A stretch of 64,000 nucleotides of DNA. It comes from an uncultured Lachnospira sp. GTDB lineage: Bacteria; Bacillota; Clostridia; Lachnospirales; Lachnospiraceae. A program made the position numbers and the translations under genes. The stretch's first letter is position 1, and each line of letters starts with the position of its first letter. Under the pieces are notes generated by a model. The model did no database searches, was not told the DNA's origin, and was given only the letters and a program-made list of their open reading frames with translations. The stretch is from NCBI GenBank assembly GCA_910585095.1, contig CAJUBU010000009.1, positions 72,304 to 136,303 on the forward strand, given 5' to 3'. Shown piece by piece: positions 7,638 to 16,218 of this stretch.

Positions 7638-8789
7638 ATGAAAAATGCAAAGATAACCACTACTGATGTAAAAAAAATAAACAGAAATAGGATATTGCAA
7701 TATATATATTCCAACGAACATGCGTCCAGACAAAATATTGCCGATAAACTTCAATTATCATTGCCAACAGTTCACCAAAATTTAAGATTGCTTGAAAGTG
7801 AAAATTTAATTTTGCTGGAGGGAAGTTATAAGTCAACAGGTGGAAGAAAAGCACAAGTTATATCTATCAATCCCAGTGCAAGGTTTACGATTGCAGTAAA
7901 TATAACAGATACTAGTTATAAAGTTTCATTAATTAACCTTCGTTCCCAGATTGTATGCAGTAGAATTTATATGGAGTTGTGTACACAGCAAGATTATGTA
8001 AAGCATATTATAGAAGCAATTAAAGATATTATTAATCTTAGTGGAATTTCCATTTGTGAGAAGGATATTTTAGGGGTTGGGGTAACCATTCCTGGAATTG
8101 TGGACGAAGTCAATGCAGTGGCAGTCAATGCACCTACTATGGGAGTAAAAAATTATTCCTTAAAAGAACTTGCCGAAAATATTAAGTATCCATGTCGTAT
8201 TATGAATGATGCCAGAGCAGCAGCATATGCACAGCATTGGCTGAGTGGAGAAGCATTTAAGAAATCACAAAATAGTAAAGATTCCAGCATTATGTATTTA
8301 ATGTTAAATGATGGGGTTGGAGGAGCAATTGTCTCAGACAATAAAATTATTGCAGGAAAACATAACCGTATGGGCGAATTTGGACATATGGTAATTCGAC
8401 CAAATGGAAGAAAATGCTTTTGTGGGCAAAATGGGTGTTTTGAATGTTATGTTTCTGCAAGAAGGTTATCAAAAGATTTGAATATATCATTAAATAGTTT
8501 TTTTTCTCAAGCAAAACATAATCAAGAATATAGATATATTCTTGATGAATATATTACAAATTTGGCAATAGGAGTAAATAATCTTTATATTATATATGAC
8601 AGTGATGTTGTTATAGGTGGTCATGTGGCAGGATATCTTGGCGAGTATAAGGAAATATTGACACAAAAATTAATAGATAAGTGTTCCTTTGAGACAGACG
8701 GTTCTTATATGAGATTGACTTCATGTAGTAAAGAGCAAGAACAAATGGGAGCAGCACTGACATATATAGCGGATTTCATATTTGAATAA
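7638..8789 (+). CDS. ROK-family transcriptional regulator (XylR/NagC type)
   Basis: This protein of 383 residues has an N-terminal winged helix (NRNRILQYIYSNEHASRQNIADKLQLSLPTVHQNLRLLE) followed by a ROK sugar-kinase-like domain. It contains the zinc motif C-F-C-G-Q-N-G-C-F-E (C-x-C-G-x2-G-C-x-E) at about residues 258-267. It most likely represses the adjacent isomerase-kinase-transaldolase genes and responds to a sugar. The start at 7638 has GGAAGGA about 6 nt upstream; an upstream GTG at 7602 lies inside the inverted repeat and is less likely. Confidence 0.85.
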   Translation: MKNAKITTTDVKKINRNRILQYIYSNEHASRQNIADKLQLSLPTVHQNLRLLESENLILLEGSYKSTGGRKAQVISINPSARFTIAVNITDTSYKVSLINLRSQIVCSRIYMELCTQQDYVKHIIEAIKDIINLSGISICEKDILGVGVTIPGIVDEVNAVAVNAPTMGVKNYSLKELAENIKYPCRIMNDARAAAYAQHWLSGEAFKKSQNSKDSSIMYLMLNDGVGGAIVSDNKIIAGKHNRMGEFGHMVIRPNGRKCFCGQNGCFECYVSARRLSKDLNISLNSFFSQAKHNQEYRYILDEYITNLAIGVNNLYIIYDSDVVIGGHVAGYLGEYKEILTQKLIDKCSFETDGSYMRLTSCSKEQEQMGAALTYIADFIFE

Positions 8790-8827
8790 ATGATTTGTTT
8801 TGATTTGTTAGATTGGAGAAAATTATT

Positions 8828-10624
8828 GTGATAATTTCAAATAATAAAAAATTCAATTTAAAAGCAAATATACAACACTGTGTTATAAGTTTGATTATGG
8901 CATGGTGTTGTGTTTGTTTTGTTCAGACAATAGTTACCTCAAAACAGGTAGACAACCCTATAGGCAGTTTGTTAAGCGTAAGTTATTCATTGAATACACT
9001 GGTTTTTATAGGAATTGTTTTTATAGTGGCAGCATCATTTTTGGCATTGTTGATTGTAACCAACAGTAAGATAATGGAGGCGGCTCTTGTTTTTATCACC
9101 ACATTTCCCTATGCTGTTGTATGTGCTGCTTTTCAGAAAGAAATTATATTTTGTTTATTTCTTGTAATTTTTATGTTATATGAGTTATCCTATGTATTTC
9201 GCTGTATAATGGAAGCTCAAAAAAATATAGGACGATATTTTAATAAGAAATTGGCAATGATTGTGATTATAATACTAGCCATAGCTTTTGTTTTATTTAC
9301 AGGCGGATTTACCGTGTATCGATATTTAACGTATTCTGTCCCTAATTTTGACGGCGGTTTGTTTTCGCAAATGTTTTATTATATGAAAAATCATTTTACA
9401 ATGGAAACAACCTGTGAACGCGATATGCTAGTATCGCATATGAAAATTCACACATCGCCTGTTTATTGGCTGCTGCTGCCTTTTTATTTACTTTATCCGG
9501 GAACAGCAATATTGCAGGTTCTTCAGGCGATTGTTATAGCGCTAGGCGTTATACCATTAGTTTTGATTGGCAAAAATCATCATATGAAGCCTATACAGCT
9601 TACGTTATTGTCCGCAGTCTATTTCTTTTATCCTGTTATGAGTGCAGGTTGTTCTTATGATATACATGAAAATATGTTTCTTCCAGTAGCAATCTTGTGT
9701 TTGATTTTAGCATTTGAAAAAGATTCGCTTTGGGGAATTATCATTTCAACTGTTTTTGTGCTTAGTATTAAAGAAGATGCCGCCGTATATGCAGCATTTG
9801 TTGCTCTCTATATGATTTTTGCAAAAAAAATGTATAAAAAAGGAACCATAGTATTGATGGTATCTGTCGTATACTTTTTTGGAGCAGTTTATTATATTAA
9901 TCATTTTGGAATGGGAACGTCATCAGACCGATTTAATAATGTGATTGCATCTAGCGATGGGAATGTGCTTGGCATTATTAAAACCGTTCTTGTAAATCCT
10001 GCTTATGTGTTTGGGCAAATGTTTTGTGAAAAAAAATTACAATATTTTATTACAGTGATGGCTCCTTTGCTGTTTATTCCAATATGGCCAGGTAAGTGGC
10101 AAAAGGTGATATTGTTAGGTCCTTTATTTTTATTTAATCTTATGCCAGATTATGAGTATTTTAGCAATATAGGATTTCAATATACGTTTGGAAGTGCAAC
10201 ATTACTTTTATATAGTGCTTTTATTACTATAGAAGACATAAATAAATCGCCTAAAACGAAATTACTTGCTATGATGGTGATGTCGTCGGTTCTGTTTTTT
10301 ATGTCAACAATGTGGGGCAAGCTTTATTATATGAGGACATATAATAAAGAATACAATCAAGTGACTTATCAGAAAATGGATGAAGCATTAGCATTGATAC
10401 CAGATGATGCCAGCGTTACAGCAAGTACTTTTTTGTGTGCAAAATTATCTTCCAGAGATGTTTTGCATGAGATTTATTATACCAATAAGATTGATGAATA
10501 TATCGCACTGGATTTAAGAGGAGCGCCACGGGATTATGATGTTAATGATTATTTGAATAATGAGGCGTTTGAGACTATTTATTATGATGAGGTGTGTATA
10601 GCCGTATTTAGAAGAAAAAATTGA
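8828..10624 (+). CDS. DUF2079 polytopic membrane protein
   Basis: This membrane protein of about 598 residues has more than ten transmembrane segments and resembles DUF2079 proteins, which look like GT-C glycosyltransferases but have no assigned reaction. A characteristic segment is NFDGGLFSQMFYYMKNHF after the fourth or fifth segment, followed by H-rich loops (MLVSHMKIHTSPVYWLLLPFYLL). The start is taken as GTG 8828 because TTGGAGAA lies 6-8 nt upstream; TTG at 8813 is inside that signal. It directly follows the ROK gene without obvious terminator. Confidence 0.7.
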   Translation: MIISNNKKFNLKANIQHCVISLIMAWCCVCFVQTIVTSKQVDNPIGSLLSVSYSLNTLVFIGIVFIVAASFLALLIVTNSKIMEAALVFITTFPYAVVCAAFQKEIIFCLFLVIFMLYELSYVFRCIMEAQKNIGRYFNKKLAMIVIIILAIAFVLFTGGFTVYRYLTYSVPNFDGGLFSQMFYYMKNHFTMETTCERDMLVSHMKIHTSPVYWLLLPFYLLYPGTAILQVLQAIVIALGVIPLVLIGKNHHMKPIQLTLLSAVYFFYPVMSAGCSYDIHENMFLPVAILCLILAFEKDSLWGIIISTVFVLSIKEDAAVYAAFVALYMIFAKKMYKKGTIVLMVSVVYFFGAVYYINHFGMGTSSDRFNNVIASSDGNVLGIIKTVLVNPAYVFGQMFCEKKLQYFITVMAPLLFIPIWPGKWQKVILLGPLFLFNLMPDYEYFSNIGFQYTFGSATLLLYSAFITIEDINKSPKTKLLAMMVMSSVLFFMSTMWGKLYYMRTYNKEYNQVTYQKMDEALALIPDDASVTASTFLCAKLSSRDVLHEIYYTNKIDEYIALDLRGAPRDYDVNDYLNNEAFETIYYDEVCIAVFRRKN

Positions 10625-10683
10625 CAAGTATAAGTCATACAATTATAATGTTGGCAAAAGAAGTATGAAAGGCATGGTTATTA

Positions 10684-10707
10684 GTGTGAAAAATAAATTT
10701 TTCACAC
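10684..10707 (+). terminator. Perfect palindrome between DUF2079 gene and hisC leader
   Basis: GTGTGAAAAAT (10684-10694) and ATTTTTCACAC (10697-10707) form an 11-bp stem around AA. It works equally on both strands. Similar A/T-cored palindromes occur at 41788-41822 and at the end of ptsI (44634-44654). It sits 5 nt before the pseudoknot leader of hisC, so it may end the upstream transcript or be part of the leader. Confidence 0.55.
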
Positions 10708-10712
10708 CACAA

Positions 10713-10800
10713 TTTGTGTCTGCGCGTTGCTTGACACAAAGTTGTAAAAACAAAATGTTTTATTTTGTTTTTTGCGCAAGAAAGCAGCGCAGAAATGAGG
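10713..10800 (+). promoter_or_regulatory. Pseudoknot leader element, copy 4 (hisC)
   Basis: The stem is TTTGTGTC (10713-10720) with GACACAAA (10733-10740). The loop TGCGCGTTGCTT (10721-10732) pairs through GCGTTGCTT with AAGCAGCGC (10782-10790), 9 bp with one G-U. The Shine-Dalgarno ATGAGG is at 10795-10800 and the ATG at 10807. The linker holds a second perfect hairpin, AAAAACAAAAT/ATTTTGTTTTT (about 10746-10771). Confidence 0.72.
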
Positions 10801-10806
10801 ATTTTT

Positions 10807-11868
10807 ATGAGAGAATGGGAAAATAATATAAGAAAAGTAGAGCCATATATACCAGGAGAACAGCCAAAATCAGTGGGGGTTATTAAGCTGAATACGAATG
10901 AAAATCCATATCCGCCTTCACCAAAAGCCGAGTTGGCAGCAAGGGATTTTAATTTTGACCGATTAAAACTCTATCCGGACCCAAATGCTTTTGAGTTGGT
11001 GCATGGATTGGCAAAATATTATGGGGTTTCGGATAATCAAGTTTTTGTAGGCGTTGGCTCCGATGATGTTCTTTCGATTTGTTTTTTGACATTTTTTAAT
11101 TCAGATAAACCTATTTTATTCCCTGATATATCTTATTCATTTTATCCTGTATGGGCAAATATGTATCAGATACCATACTGTGAAATTCCTGTAGACAAGG
11201 GTTTTCATATTATTGCAAGCGATTATTACAGAGAAAATGGCGGTATTATTTTTCCAAATCCAAATGCTCCTACATCATTATATATGGAATTGGATGAAGT
11301 AGAAAATATTGTTAAAAATAATCAAAAATCCATTGTTATTGTCGACGAGGCATACATAGATTTTGGGGGGAAGTCTGCTATATCTTTAATTGATAAGTAT
11401 GAAAACTTATTAGTTGTGCAAACCTATTCAAAATCCCGTTCAATGGCTGGTATGCGAATCGGTTATGCCATTGGCAGTCAAAGACTAATTCAGGCAATGC
11501 AGGCAGTGAAATTTTCGATTAATTCGTATACAATGAATGTAACGTCATTGGTATATGGTTCAGCAGTTCTTGAAGATGAAGATTATTTTAAGGAGTGTGT
11601 TGAAAAGATTATTGCTACACGTGAGCGAACAAAGCGAGAGCTTGCAACATTAGGTTTTACCTTTTTAGATTCAAAAACAAATTTTATTTTTGCACAGCAT
11701 AAAGTAATTCATGCAGATGCCTTGTTTGAAGAATTGAAAAAGAAAAATATATATGTTCGCTATTTTAATAAGCCAAAGATTGATAATTATCTTCGTATAA
11801 CGATAGGAACAGATGAACAGATGAATAAGTTGTTTACAGCTCTCAAAGAGATTATAAATGAGGATTAA
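10807..11868 (+). CDS. hisC: Histidinol-phosphate aminotransferase family protein
   Basis: This PLP-dependent class I/II aminotransferase has 353 residues, the usual HisC length. It shows the N-terminal INLNTNENPYPPSP-type motif (KLNTNENPYPPSP), D in VDEAYIDFGG, and the PLP lysine in TYSKSRSMAGMRIGYAIG. It should convert imidazole-acetol phosphate and glutamate to histidinol phosphate, but the rest of the his operon is absent, so another aromatic or phospho-amino acid substrate is possible. The start at 10807 follows ATGAGG by 6 nt. Confidence 0.82.
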   Translation: MREWENNIRKVEPYIPGEQPKSVGVIKLNTNENPYPPSPKAELAARDFNFDRLKLYPDPNAFELVHGLAKYYGVSDNQVFVGVGSDDVLSICFLTFFNSDKPILFPDISYSFYPVWANMYQIPYCEIPVDKGFHIIASDYYRENGGIIFPNPNAPTSLYMELDEVENIVKNNQKSIVIVDEAYIDFGGKSAISLIDKYENLLVVQTYSKSRSMAGMRIGYAIGSQRLIQAMQAVKFSINSYTMNVTSLVYGSAVLEDEDYFKECVEKIIATRERTKRELATLGFTFLDSKTNFIFAQHKVIHADALFEELKKKNIYVRYFNKPKIDNYLRITIGTDEQMNKLFTALKEIINED

Positions 11869-11874
11869 AAATGT

Positions 11875-12525
11875 ATGGTACCATTTTCACAGCGAAATTT
11901 TCAAAAAGAATTGGAGCAATTACTTGAACAATTGACAAAAGAGGGGCGTGTGCCTTCTCTTTTGCTTCATAGCTGCTGTGCGCCTTGCAGCAGTTATGTA
12001 ATAGAATATTTGTCAAGATATTTTAATATCGTTGTTTTTTATTATAATCCCAATATATCCATAAATGAAGAATATAAAAAAAGAGTAGAAGAACAACAGC
12101 GTTTTATTTATGAATTTCCAGCAGTTCATAAAGTGAATTTTATTCAGGGTGATTATGAGCCTGATTTATTTTTTGATAAAGTAAAGGGATATGAGGATTG
12201 CATGGAAGGCGGAGAGCGCTGCTTTATCTGTTATCGAATGAGGCTTGAAAAAACTGCTCGTTTGGCAAAGCAGATGAATATGGATTATTTTACAACAACG
12301 CTTACAATAAGTCCATTGAAAAATAGTCATAAACTTAATGAAATAGGATTAACATTGGAAAGAGAATATGGAGTTTCTTATCTTTTGTCGGATTTTAAAA
12401 AGAAAGAAGGGTATAAAAGGTCTATACAGCTTTCAGGTTTATATCATTTATATAGACAAGATTATTGCGGCTGTACATTTTCCTATGAACAGCGGCGGCG
12501 AGAAAAATGTTCAAATCTAGTTTGA
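11875..12525 (+). CDS. queH: Epoxyqueuosine reductase QueH
   Basis: This 216-residue protein belongs to the QueH (formerly DUF208) family, which reduces epoxyqueuosine to queuosine in tRNA in place of QueG. It carries the Cys motifs of the family: HSCCAPCSSYVIEYL near the N terminus, ERCFICYRMRLEKTA in the middle and YCGCTFSYEQR at the C terminus, which bind an Fe-S cluster and a second metal. It starts 7 nt after hisC, so the two are probably co-transcribed. Confidence 0.88.
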   Translation: MVPFSQRNFQKELEQLLEQLTKEGRVPSLLLHSCCAPCSSYVIEYLSRYFNIVVFYYNPNISINEEYKKRVEEQQRFIYEFPAVHKVNFIQGDYEPDLFFDKVKGYEDCMEGGERCFICYRMRLEKTARLAKQMNMDYFTTTLTISPLKNSHKLNEIGLTLEREYGVSYLLSDFKKKEGYKRSIQLSGLYHLYRQDYCGCTFSYEQRRREKCSNLV

Positions 12526-12566
12526 TGATGAAAATAGATAGACTATGAACATTGGAGGATGAAAAA

Positions 12567-13205
12567 ATGGATAAAAAACGAAAGCGGAGGCATAGCAAAA
12601 AAAGTAAATGTAATATATTCAAAAAATTTTTTTTGATATTGATTGTAATTATTGTTGTAATGGTTATAGCTATAATTGGTGTTGTGCATTTTATTATTCC
12701 TATTTTTGTAATCCCAGAAAAAAAAGAACCAGAAGTTATCAATAAGTCAACATTAGAAAAAATTATTAATGTAAGTGACTTATCCACTTTTGAAGCTGTA
12801 TATAATGGAATTGCAAAGGTTATGAATGAAAATGAGCCAGATAAGGTTGATTATTATGTTTCATATGAAGCAACAGTAAAAGCAGGGATTAATTTTAAAA
12901 ATGTTAAAATAATTGATATTGATAGTGATAAAAAGATAATTACAGTCAAAATTCCTGAAGTTAAAATTAATGATATCAATGTGGATATTACTTCATTGGA
13001 TTATATATTTGAAAATGAAAAGGCAAATATATCTACTGTCTCAGAAGAAGCGTATAAAAAGTGTATAGAAGATGTGACTATTGAAAGTAATAAAGAAAAT
13101 AAAATTTATGAGCTTGCTGAACAAAATGCAAAAAATATTATTGAGGCATTGATAAGTCCATTTGTTGAACAGTTTGATAATGAATATAATATCAAATATG
13201 AATAA
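12567..13205 (+). CDS. DUF4230 membrane-anchored protein
   Basis: This 212-residue protein has a strongly basic N terminus (MDKKRKRRHSKKSK), one transmembrane segment (about residues 21-45) and an extracytoplasmic domain resembling DUF4230 (KIINVSDLSTFEAVYNGIAKV...VKIPEVKINDINVD). The function is unknown. The start at 12567 has GGAGGATG upstream. It is followed 18 nt later by a second protein of the same family, apparently a tandem duplication. Confidence 0.7.
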   Translation: MDKKRKRRHSKKSKCNIFKKFFLILIVIIVVMVIAIIGVVHFIIPIFVIPEKKEPEVINKSTLEKIINVSDLSTFEAVYNGIAKVMNENEPDKVDYYVSYEATVKAGINFKNVKIIDIDSDKKIITVKIPEVKINDINVDITSLDYIFENEKANISTVSEEAYKKCIEDVTIESNKENKIYELAEQNAKNIIEALISPFVEQFDNEYNIKYE

Positions 13206-13223
13206 ACTAAGGAGTAGTTGGGA

Positions 13224-13871
13224 ATGAAGAGAGTAATTCATTTAATTCTTATTATAATAATATGTTTTTCTTGTATGGCATGTTCAAAAGCAAACGATGC
13301 TAATAATGATGCTAATAATTACTCTAATAATGAAATTGCTCCACAGGAATCTCAGATGAAGACTATTTGTGAATTGGCAACAATGGATTGCTACTATCAT
13401 AATGTTGCAAAATATTCTGAAGATGATGCGTCGGGTGTCTTATGGTGGAAAAAAGACAGAAAATTTTGGATTGAATATGCAGGTATTGTTACAATTGGGA
13501 TTGATGTAACATTAGTGAAAATGAGTGTTAGCGGAGAAAATGTTACAATTATAATTCCGCCAGCAAAGGTATTGGGCTGTAAAGTTGATGAAAAAACATT
13601 AACAGAGGATTCCTTTATTGTAGCAAAAGATTCTGCAAAAGTTGAGGCGAAACATCAAATAGAAGCATTTAAGCAAGCACAGGCAAAAATGCAGGAAGAA
13701 GCAAGCAAAGATGCGGTTTTGCTTGCAAGCGCTCAACAGCGAGCGCAGAAGTTATTAGAAGATTATATAAATAATATTGGCAATTATATTGGAAAAAACT
13801 ACCATATTGAATGGATTTATCTTGAAGGAGCAAAAGAACTTTATAATATAAGCACACAAGCCTCAGAATAG
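13224..13871 (+). CDS. DUF4230-like lipoprotein
   Basis: This 215-residue protein starts with a lipoprotein signal (MKRVIHLILIIIICFSCMAC). The lipidated Cys is probably the one before SKANDAN, followed by an Asn-rich linker. The folded part has the same plan as its upstream neighbour: TICELATMDCYYHNVAKY, then a beta-rich stretch VTLVKMSVSGENVTIIIPPAKV and a long C-terminal helix rich in Ala/Gln. The start at 13224 has AAGGAG about 9 nt upstream. The pair may act together at the outer membrane face, but nothing shows how. Confidence 0.7.
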   Translation: MKRVIHLILIIIICFSCMACSKANDANNDANNYSNNEIAPQESQMKTICELATMDCYYHNVAKYSEDDASGVLWWKKDRKFWIEYAGIVTIGIDVTLVKMSVSGENVTIIIPPAKVLGCKVDEKTLTEDSFIVAKDSAKVEAKHQIEAFKQAQAKMQEEASKDAVLLASAQQRAQKLLEDYINNIGNYIGKNYHIEWIYLEGAKELYNISTQASE

Positions 13872-13902
13872 ATAATAGTAAGCATATGAAAAGACAAAAA
13901 AA

Positions 13903-13931
13903 TTGATATTTTATTTTAATTATGGTAGAAT
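13903..13931 (+). promoter_or_regulatory. Predicted sigma-A promoter
   Basis: TTGATA (13903-13908) and TAGAAT (13926-13931) are separated by 17 nt, both 5/6 matches. It lies 39 nt upstream of the acidic-protein gene, whose Shine-Dalgarno is GTAGGAGG. Confidence 0.6.
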
Positions 13932-13969
13932 AATACATTATTATAAGTAATGTAGGAGGGTTTGCGTAT

Positions 13970-14719
13970 ATGGCAAAGAAAAAATTGGCAAAGACAATCG
14001 TATGTTTGGGTGCATTGGGAGTTGCCTCAAAAGTAGCTTACAGTAAATATAAGACAGCAAAAGAAACCTATGCTCAAGAGGAAGCGGACAGTGTTGGCGA
14101 GGAAGTAAAAAAATATAATGCTTTATTTGAAAAAAAAGTAATTGAAGTTGAGGATGAAGAATTTACTGGCTGTGAGATTAAGACAGTTTCTTCAAGTATT
14201 GTTGTCGATTTAGGGCTTGCTGCCTTTGAAAAAGATGTATATATTAACTTTACAAGCACTGCAAGCAGTTTGACAATTATTCTTCCAGAAGGTGTCAATG
14301 CTGCCTGTGATATAACAAGAACAGCAAGCGGTATGCGCAATCTTGTTGAGAATGTTGAAGAGGAAGGTATACACACCGTTTATATTATAGGAAAGGCAGT
14401 TTGCAGTAATATCGAAATAGTCCCTGTTAATTTTTATGTAGATGATGAAGATGACTTTGAAGATATTGCAGATGATGAAGATTTTGAAGTTGTGGTTGAC
14501 AATACAGTAACGCCTAAAGTAGATAAAACGGTTGTCTGTGAAGAAAATGATGATTTTGATGTGACCGTAGCCGTTGAAAAAGACGATGATGATGATGACG
14601 ACGATAGTGATAATAATGAAGATAATAATAGTGATAACAATGATGATATAGCTATAACAGTAGAGCCTTATGGTGCAGAGGAGCTTGAAGTACAAGAATT
14701 AGATAGTTTAGACGATTAA
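13970..14719 (+). CDS. Acidic hypothetical protein with Asp-rich tail
   Basis: This 249-residue protein has a short hydrophobic N terminus (TIVCLGALGVASKVAYSKY). A central beta-strand domain (about 70-155: GCEIKTVSSSIVVDLGLAAF, IILPEGVNAACDI) resembles the repeats of LiaF-type or polymer-forming cell-wall proteins. The C-terminal third is extremely acidic, including eight consecutive Asp at about residues 205-212 followed by an Asn/Asp tract. The function is not recognised. The tail could bind cations or be a disordered spacer. A terminator follows immediately. Confidence 0.7.
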   Translation: MAKKKLAKTIVCLGALGVASKVAYSKYKTAKETYAQEEADSVGEEVKKYNALFEKKVIEVEDEEFTGCEIKTVSSSIVVDLGLAAFEKDVYINFTSTASSLTIILPEGVNAACDITRTASGMRNLVENVEEEGIHTVYIIGKAVCSNIEIVPVNFYVDDEDDFEDIADDEDFEVVVDNTVTPKVDKTVVCEENDDFDVTVAVEKDDDDDDDDSDNNEDNNSDNNDDIAITVEPYGAEELEVQELDSLDD

Positions 14720-14729
14720 AAAAGTTAAG

Positions 14730-14781
14730 AGCTGCCAACTTGATGAAAAGAAATTTTCAACGAGGTTAGGGCAGCTTTTTT
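14730..14781 (+). terminator. Intrinsic terminator
   Basis: AGCTGCC (14730-14736) pairs with GGCAGCT (14770-14776) and is followed by a T-run. The inner TGAAAA/TTTTCA segment can pair too. It ends the acidic-protein transcript. Confidence 0.8.
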
Positions 14782-14910
14782 ATGTAAATAAAAGATTAAA
14801 AATTAAAATTTTGTTTTTTGTGCAATAAAGCAGTGTAGAAATGAGAATTTTATAAATGTAAGAAATTTTTTTGTGAAGAAATTGATAAAAAGTCATAAGG
14901 GAGAAAAATC

Positions 14911-15897
14911 GTGATACAATATAATGATTCGTATTTTGAAGGTGAGACAAGAGAAGGCTTTTATATTGAGTCTAAAATGAAAAGAGCTTGGGCGGCACAG
15001 ATAGAAGTTCTTGAAGAAATCAAGCGGATTTGTGTTTTGCATCATATACCATTTTTTGCTGATTGGGGGACATTGCTTGGGGCAGTAAGGCATCATGGTT
15101 TTATCCCATGGGATGATGATTTAGATATTGGTATGCTACGGGGAGATTATCAAAAATTTTTGGAAGTTGCTCCGTCTGAATTAGCGCAATATTTTGAGTT
15201 AAAAAGTGTTTATAATGATGTAAGCCATGACAATGTAAAAGCGAGAGTGATATCTGGAAGAAGTATGAATTTTGATGAGGCGTATCTTAAACGATTTCAT
15301 TATTGTCCTTATGTAGTTGGAGTAGATATTTTTCCAATTGATTATATTCCAAGAGAACGAAAAAAATCCGAATATCAAAATCAAATAATTAACTTAATTA
15401 TGACAACCACTGCAAGTATTCCTGAAAATCCGCCCTATGATAATTCGGTTATCAATATTATTCATAAGCTTGAAGAATTGTCTGGATTTAAAATAAATAA
15501 AAAAAATCGACTGATTCATGAATTAAAAAAAATGGTTGACGAGGTTAGTGCATTATATACAGACAATGATGGCGATGAGGTATGCTCTATGATTGATTTT
15601 GCAATGGGGTGGGATTATCATGCAAAAAAAGAATGGTATAAAAGCGCAATAGAAATGCCTTTTGAACATATCACCATTCCTGTGCCTGTTGGATTTGACG
15701 GTATATTAAGAATTAAGTATTCTGATGATTATATGACACCTATACGTGTTGACAGCTCGCATGATTATCCATTTTATAAAAAACAAGAGGTAGAGTTAGC
15801 AAAAGTGATAGAGGCTGAATTTCATATTCAATTAAAAGAAGGAGAATTAGATAATTTAATAAACGAAAAAATATTTCTTTACAATAAAGATAGATAA
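14911..15897 (+). CDS. LicD family phosphotransferase
   Basis: This 328-residue protein has the LicD/fukutin-like nucleotidyltransferase signature FFADWGTLLGAVRHHGFIPWDDDLDIGM with the DDDLD metal-binding acidic cluster. Family members transfer phosphocholine or other alcohol phosphates to teichoic acids, capsules or glycans; the acceptor is unknown here. It starts at GTG 14911 with AAGGGAG upstream. About 80 nt upstream is the tail only of the leader family (AAGCAGTGTAGAAATGAG, 14829-14846), too far from the GTG to be its ribosome-binding site. Confidence 0.85.
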   Translation: MIQYNDSYFEGETREGFYIESKMKRAWAAQIEVLEEIKRICVLHHIPFFADWGTLLGAVRHHGFIPWDDDLDIGMLRGDYQKFLEVAPSELAQYFELKSVYNDVSHDNVKARVISGRSMNFDEAYLKRFHYCPYVVGVDIFPIDYIPRERKKSEYQNQIINLIMTTTASIPENPPYDNSVINIIHKLEELSGFKINKKNRLIHELKKMVDEVSALYTDNDGDEVCSMIDFAMGWDYHAKKEWYKSAIEMPFEHITIPVPVGFDGILRIKYSDDYMTPIRVDSSHDYPFYKKQEVELAKVIEAEFHIQLKEGELDNLINEKIFLYNKDR

Positions 15898-15928
15898 GTA
15901 TATACTATCCATGTGAAAAAATAAAATG

Positions 15929-16025
15929 AGCAGAGTAGAATGATGTGCGTTAAGTGCCTGATGAACAGGGAGTTGACATTGGGACGAAAAGTTTTCTTGC
16001 GGTGCATTGTTCGCATCCCGCTGCT
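15929..16025 (+). promoter_or_regulatory. Tetrahydrofolate (THF) riboswitch
   Basis: The closing stem is AGCAG (15929-15933)/CTGCT (16021-16025). Inside it are the conserved blocks of the folate riboswitch class: AGAGTAGAA near the 5' end, GCGTTAAGTG, then a CCTG/CAGG hairpin, GGGA, the ...TTGCGGTGCATTG block and GCATCCCGCTGCT at the 3' end. THF riboswitches sit in front of folate transport and synthesis genes in Firmicutes, and the downstream gene is a folate-type ECF S-component, which agrees. The identification is from remembered consensus. Confidence 0.88.
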
Positions 16026-16116
16026 ACATAATCTGTCTTACAAGTGTTATATTGTGTTTTTTTGTGCATTTGATTTGTGAACTATTTATGTAGGGCTATT
16101 GCTCATATAAATAGGT

Positions 16117-16169
16117 CAAGCAAATAACAATAAATATGTTTTATAAATAACATTATATTTGTTTGTTTT
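16117..16169 (+). terminator. Hairpin downstream of the THF aptamer
   Basis: CAAGCAAATA (16117-16126) pairs with TATTTGTTTG (16156-16165), 10 bp with one G-U, followed by TTTT. It may be the expression platform of the riboswitch (a terminator). A smaller hairpin, CTATTTAT/ATAAATAG, precedes it at 16082-16114. How the aptamer would switch it is not clear from inspection. Confidence 0.4.
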
Positions 16170-16218
16170 GCCTTAAATATCACAAAATAAATATACACAA
16201 GAAAGGCATGGTTATTTT

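Noticed and set aside
10765..10806. Upstream extensions of hisC and of the 46.2-kb gene (46123-46206)
   Set aside because: Both run through the pseudoknot leader and share similar peptide remnants (SSAEMR/SSTEMR) only because the leader DNA is repeated.
14434..14640. Minus-strand Ser-rich open frame opposite the acidic-protein gene
   Set aside because: It is the complement of Asp/Glu-rich codons (GAT/GAC read as Ile/Ser) without start signals; a shadow of the real gene.
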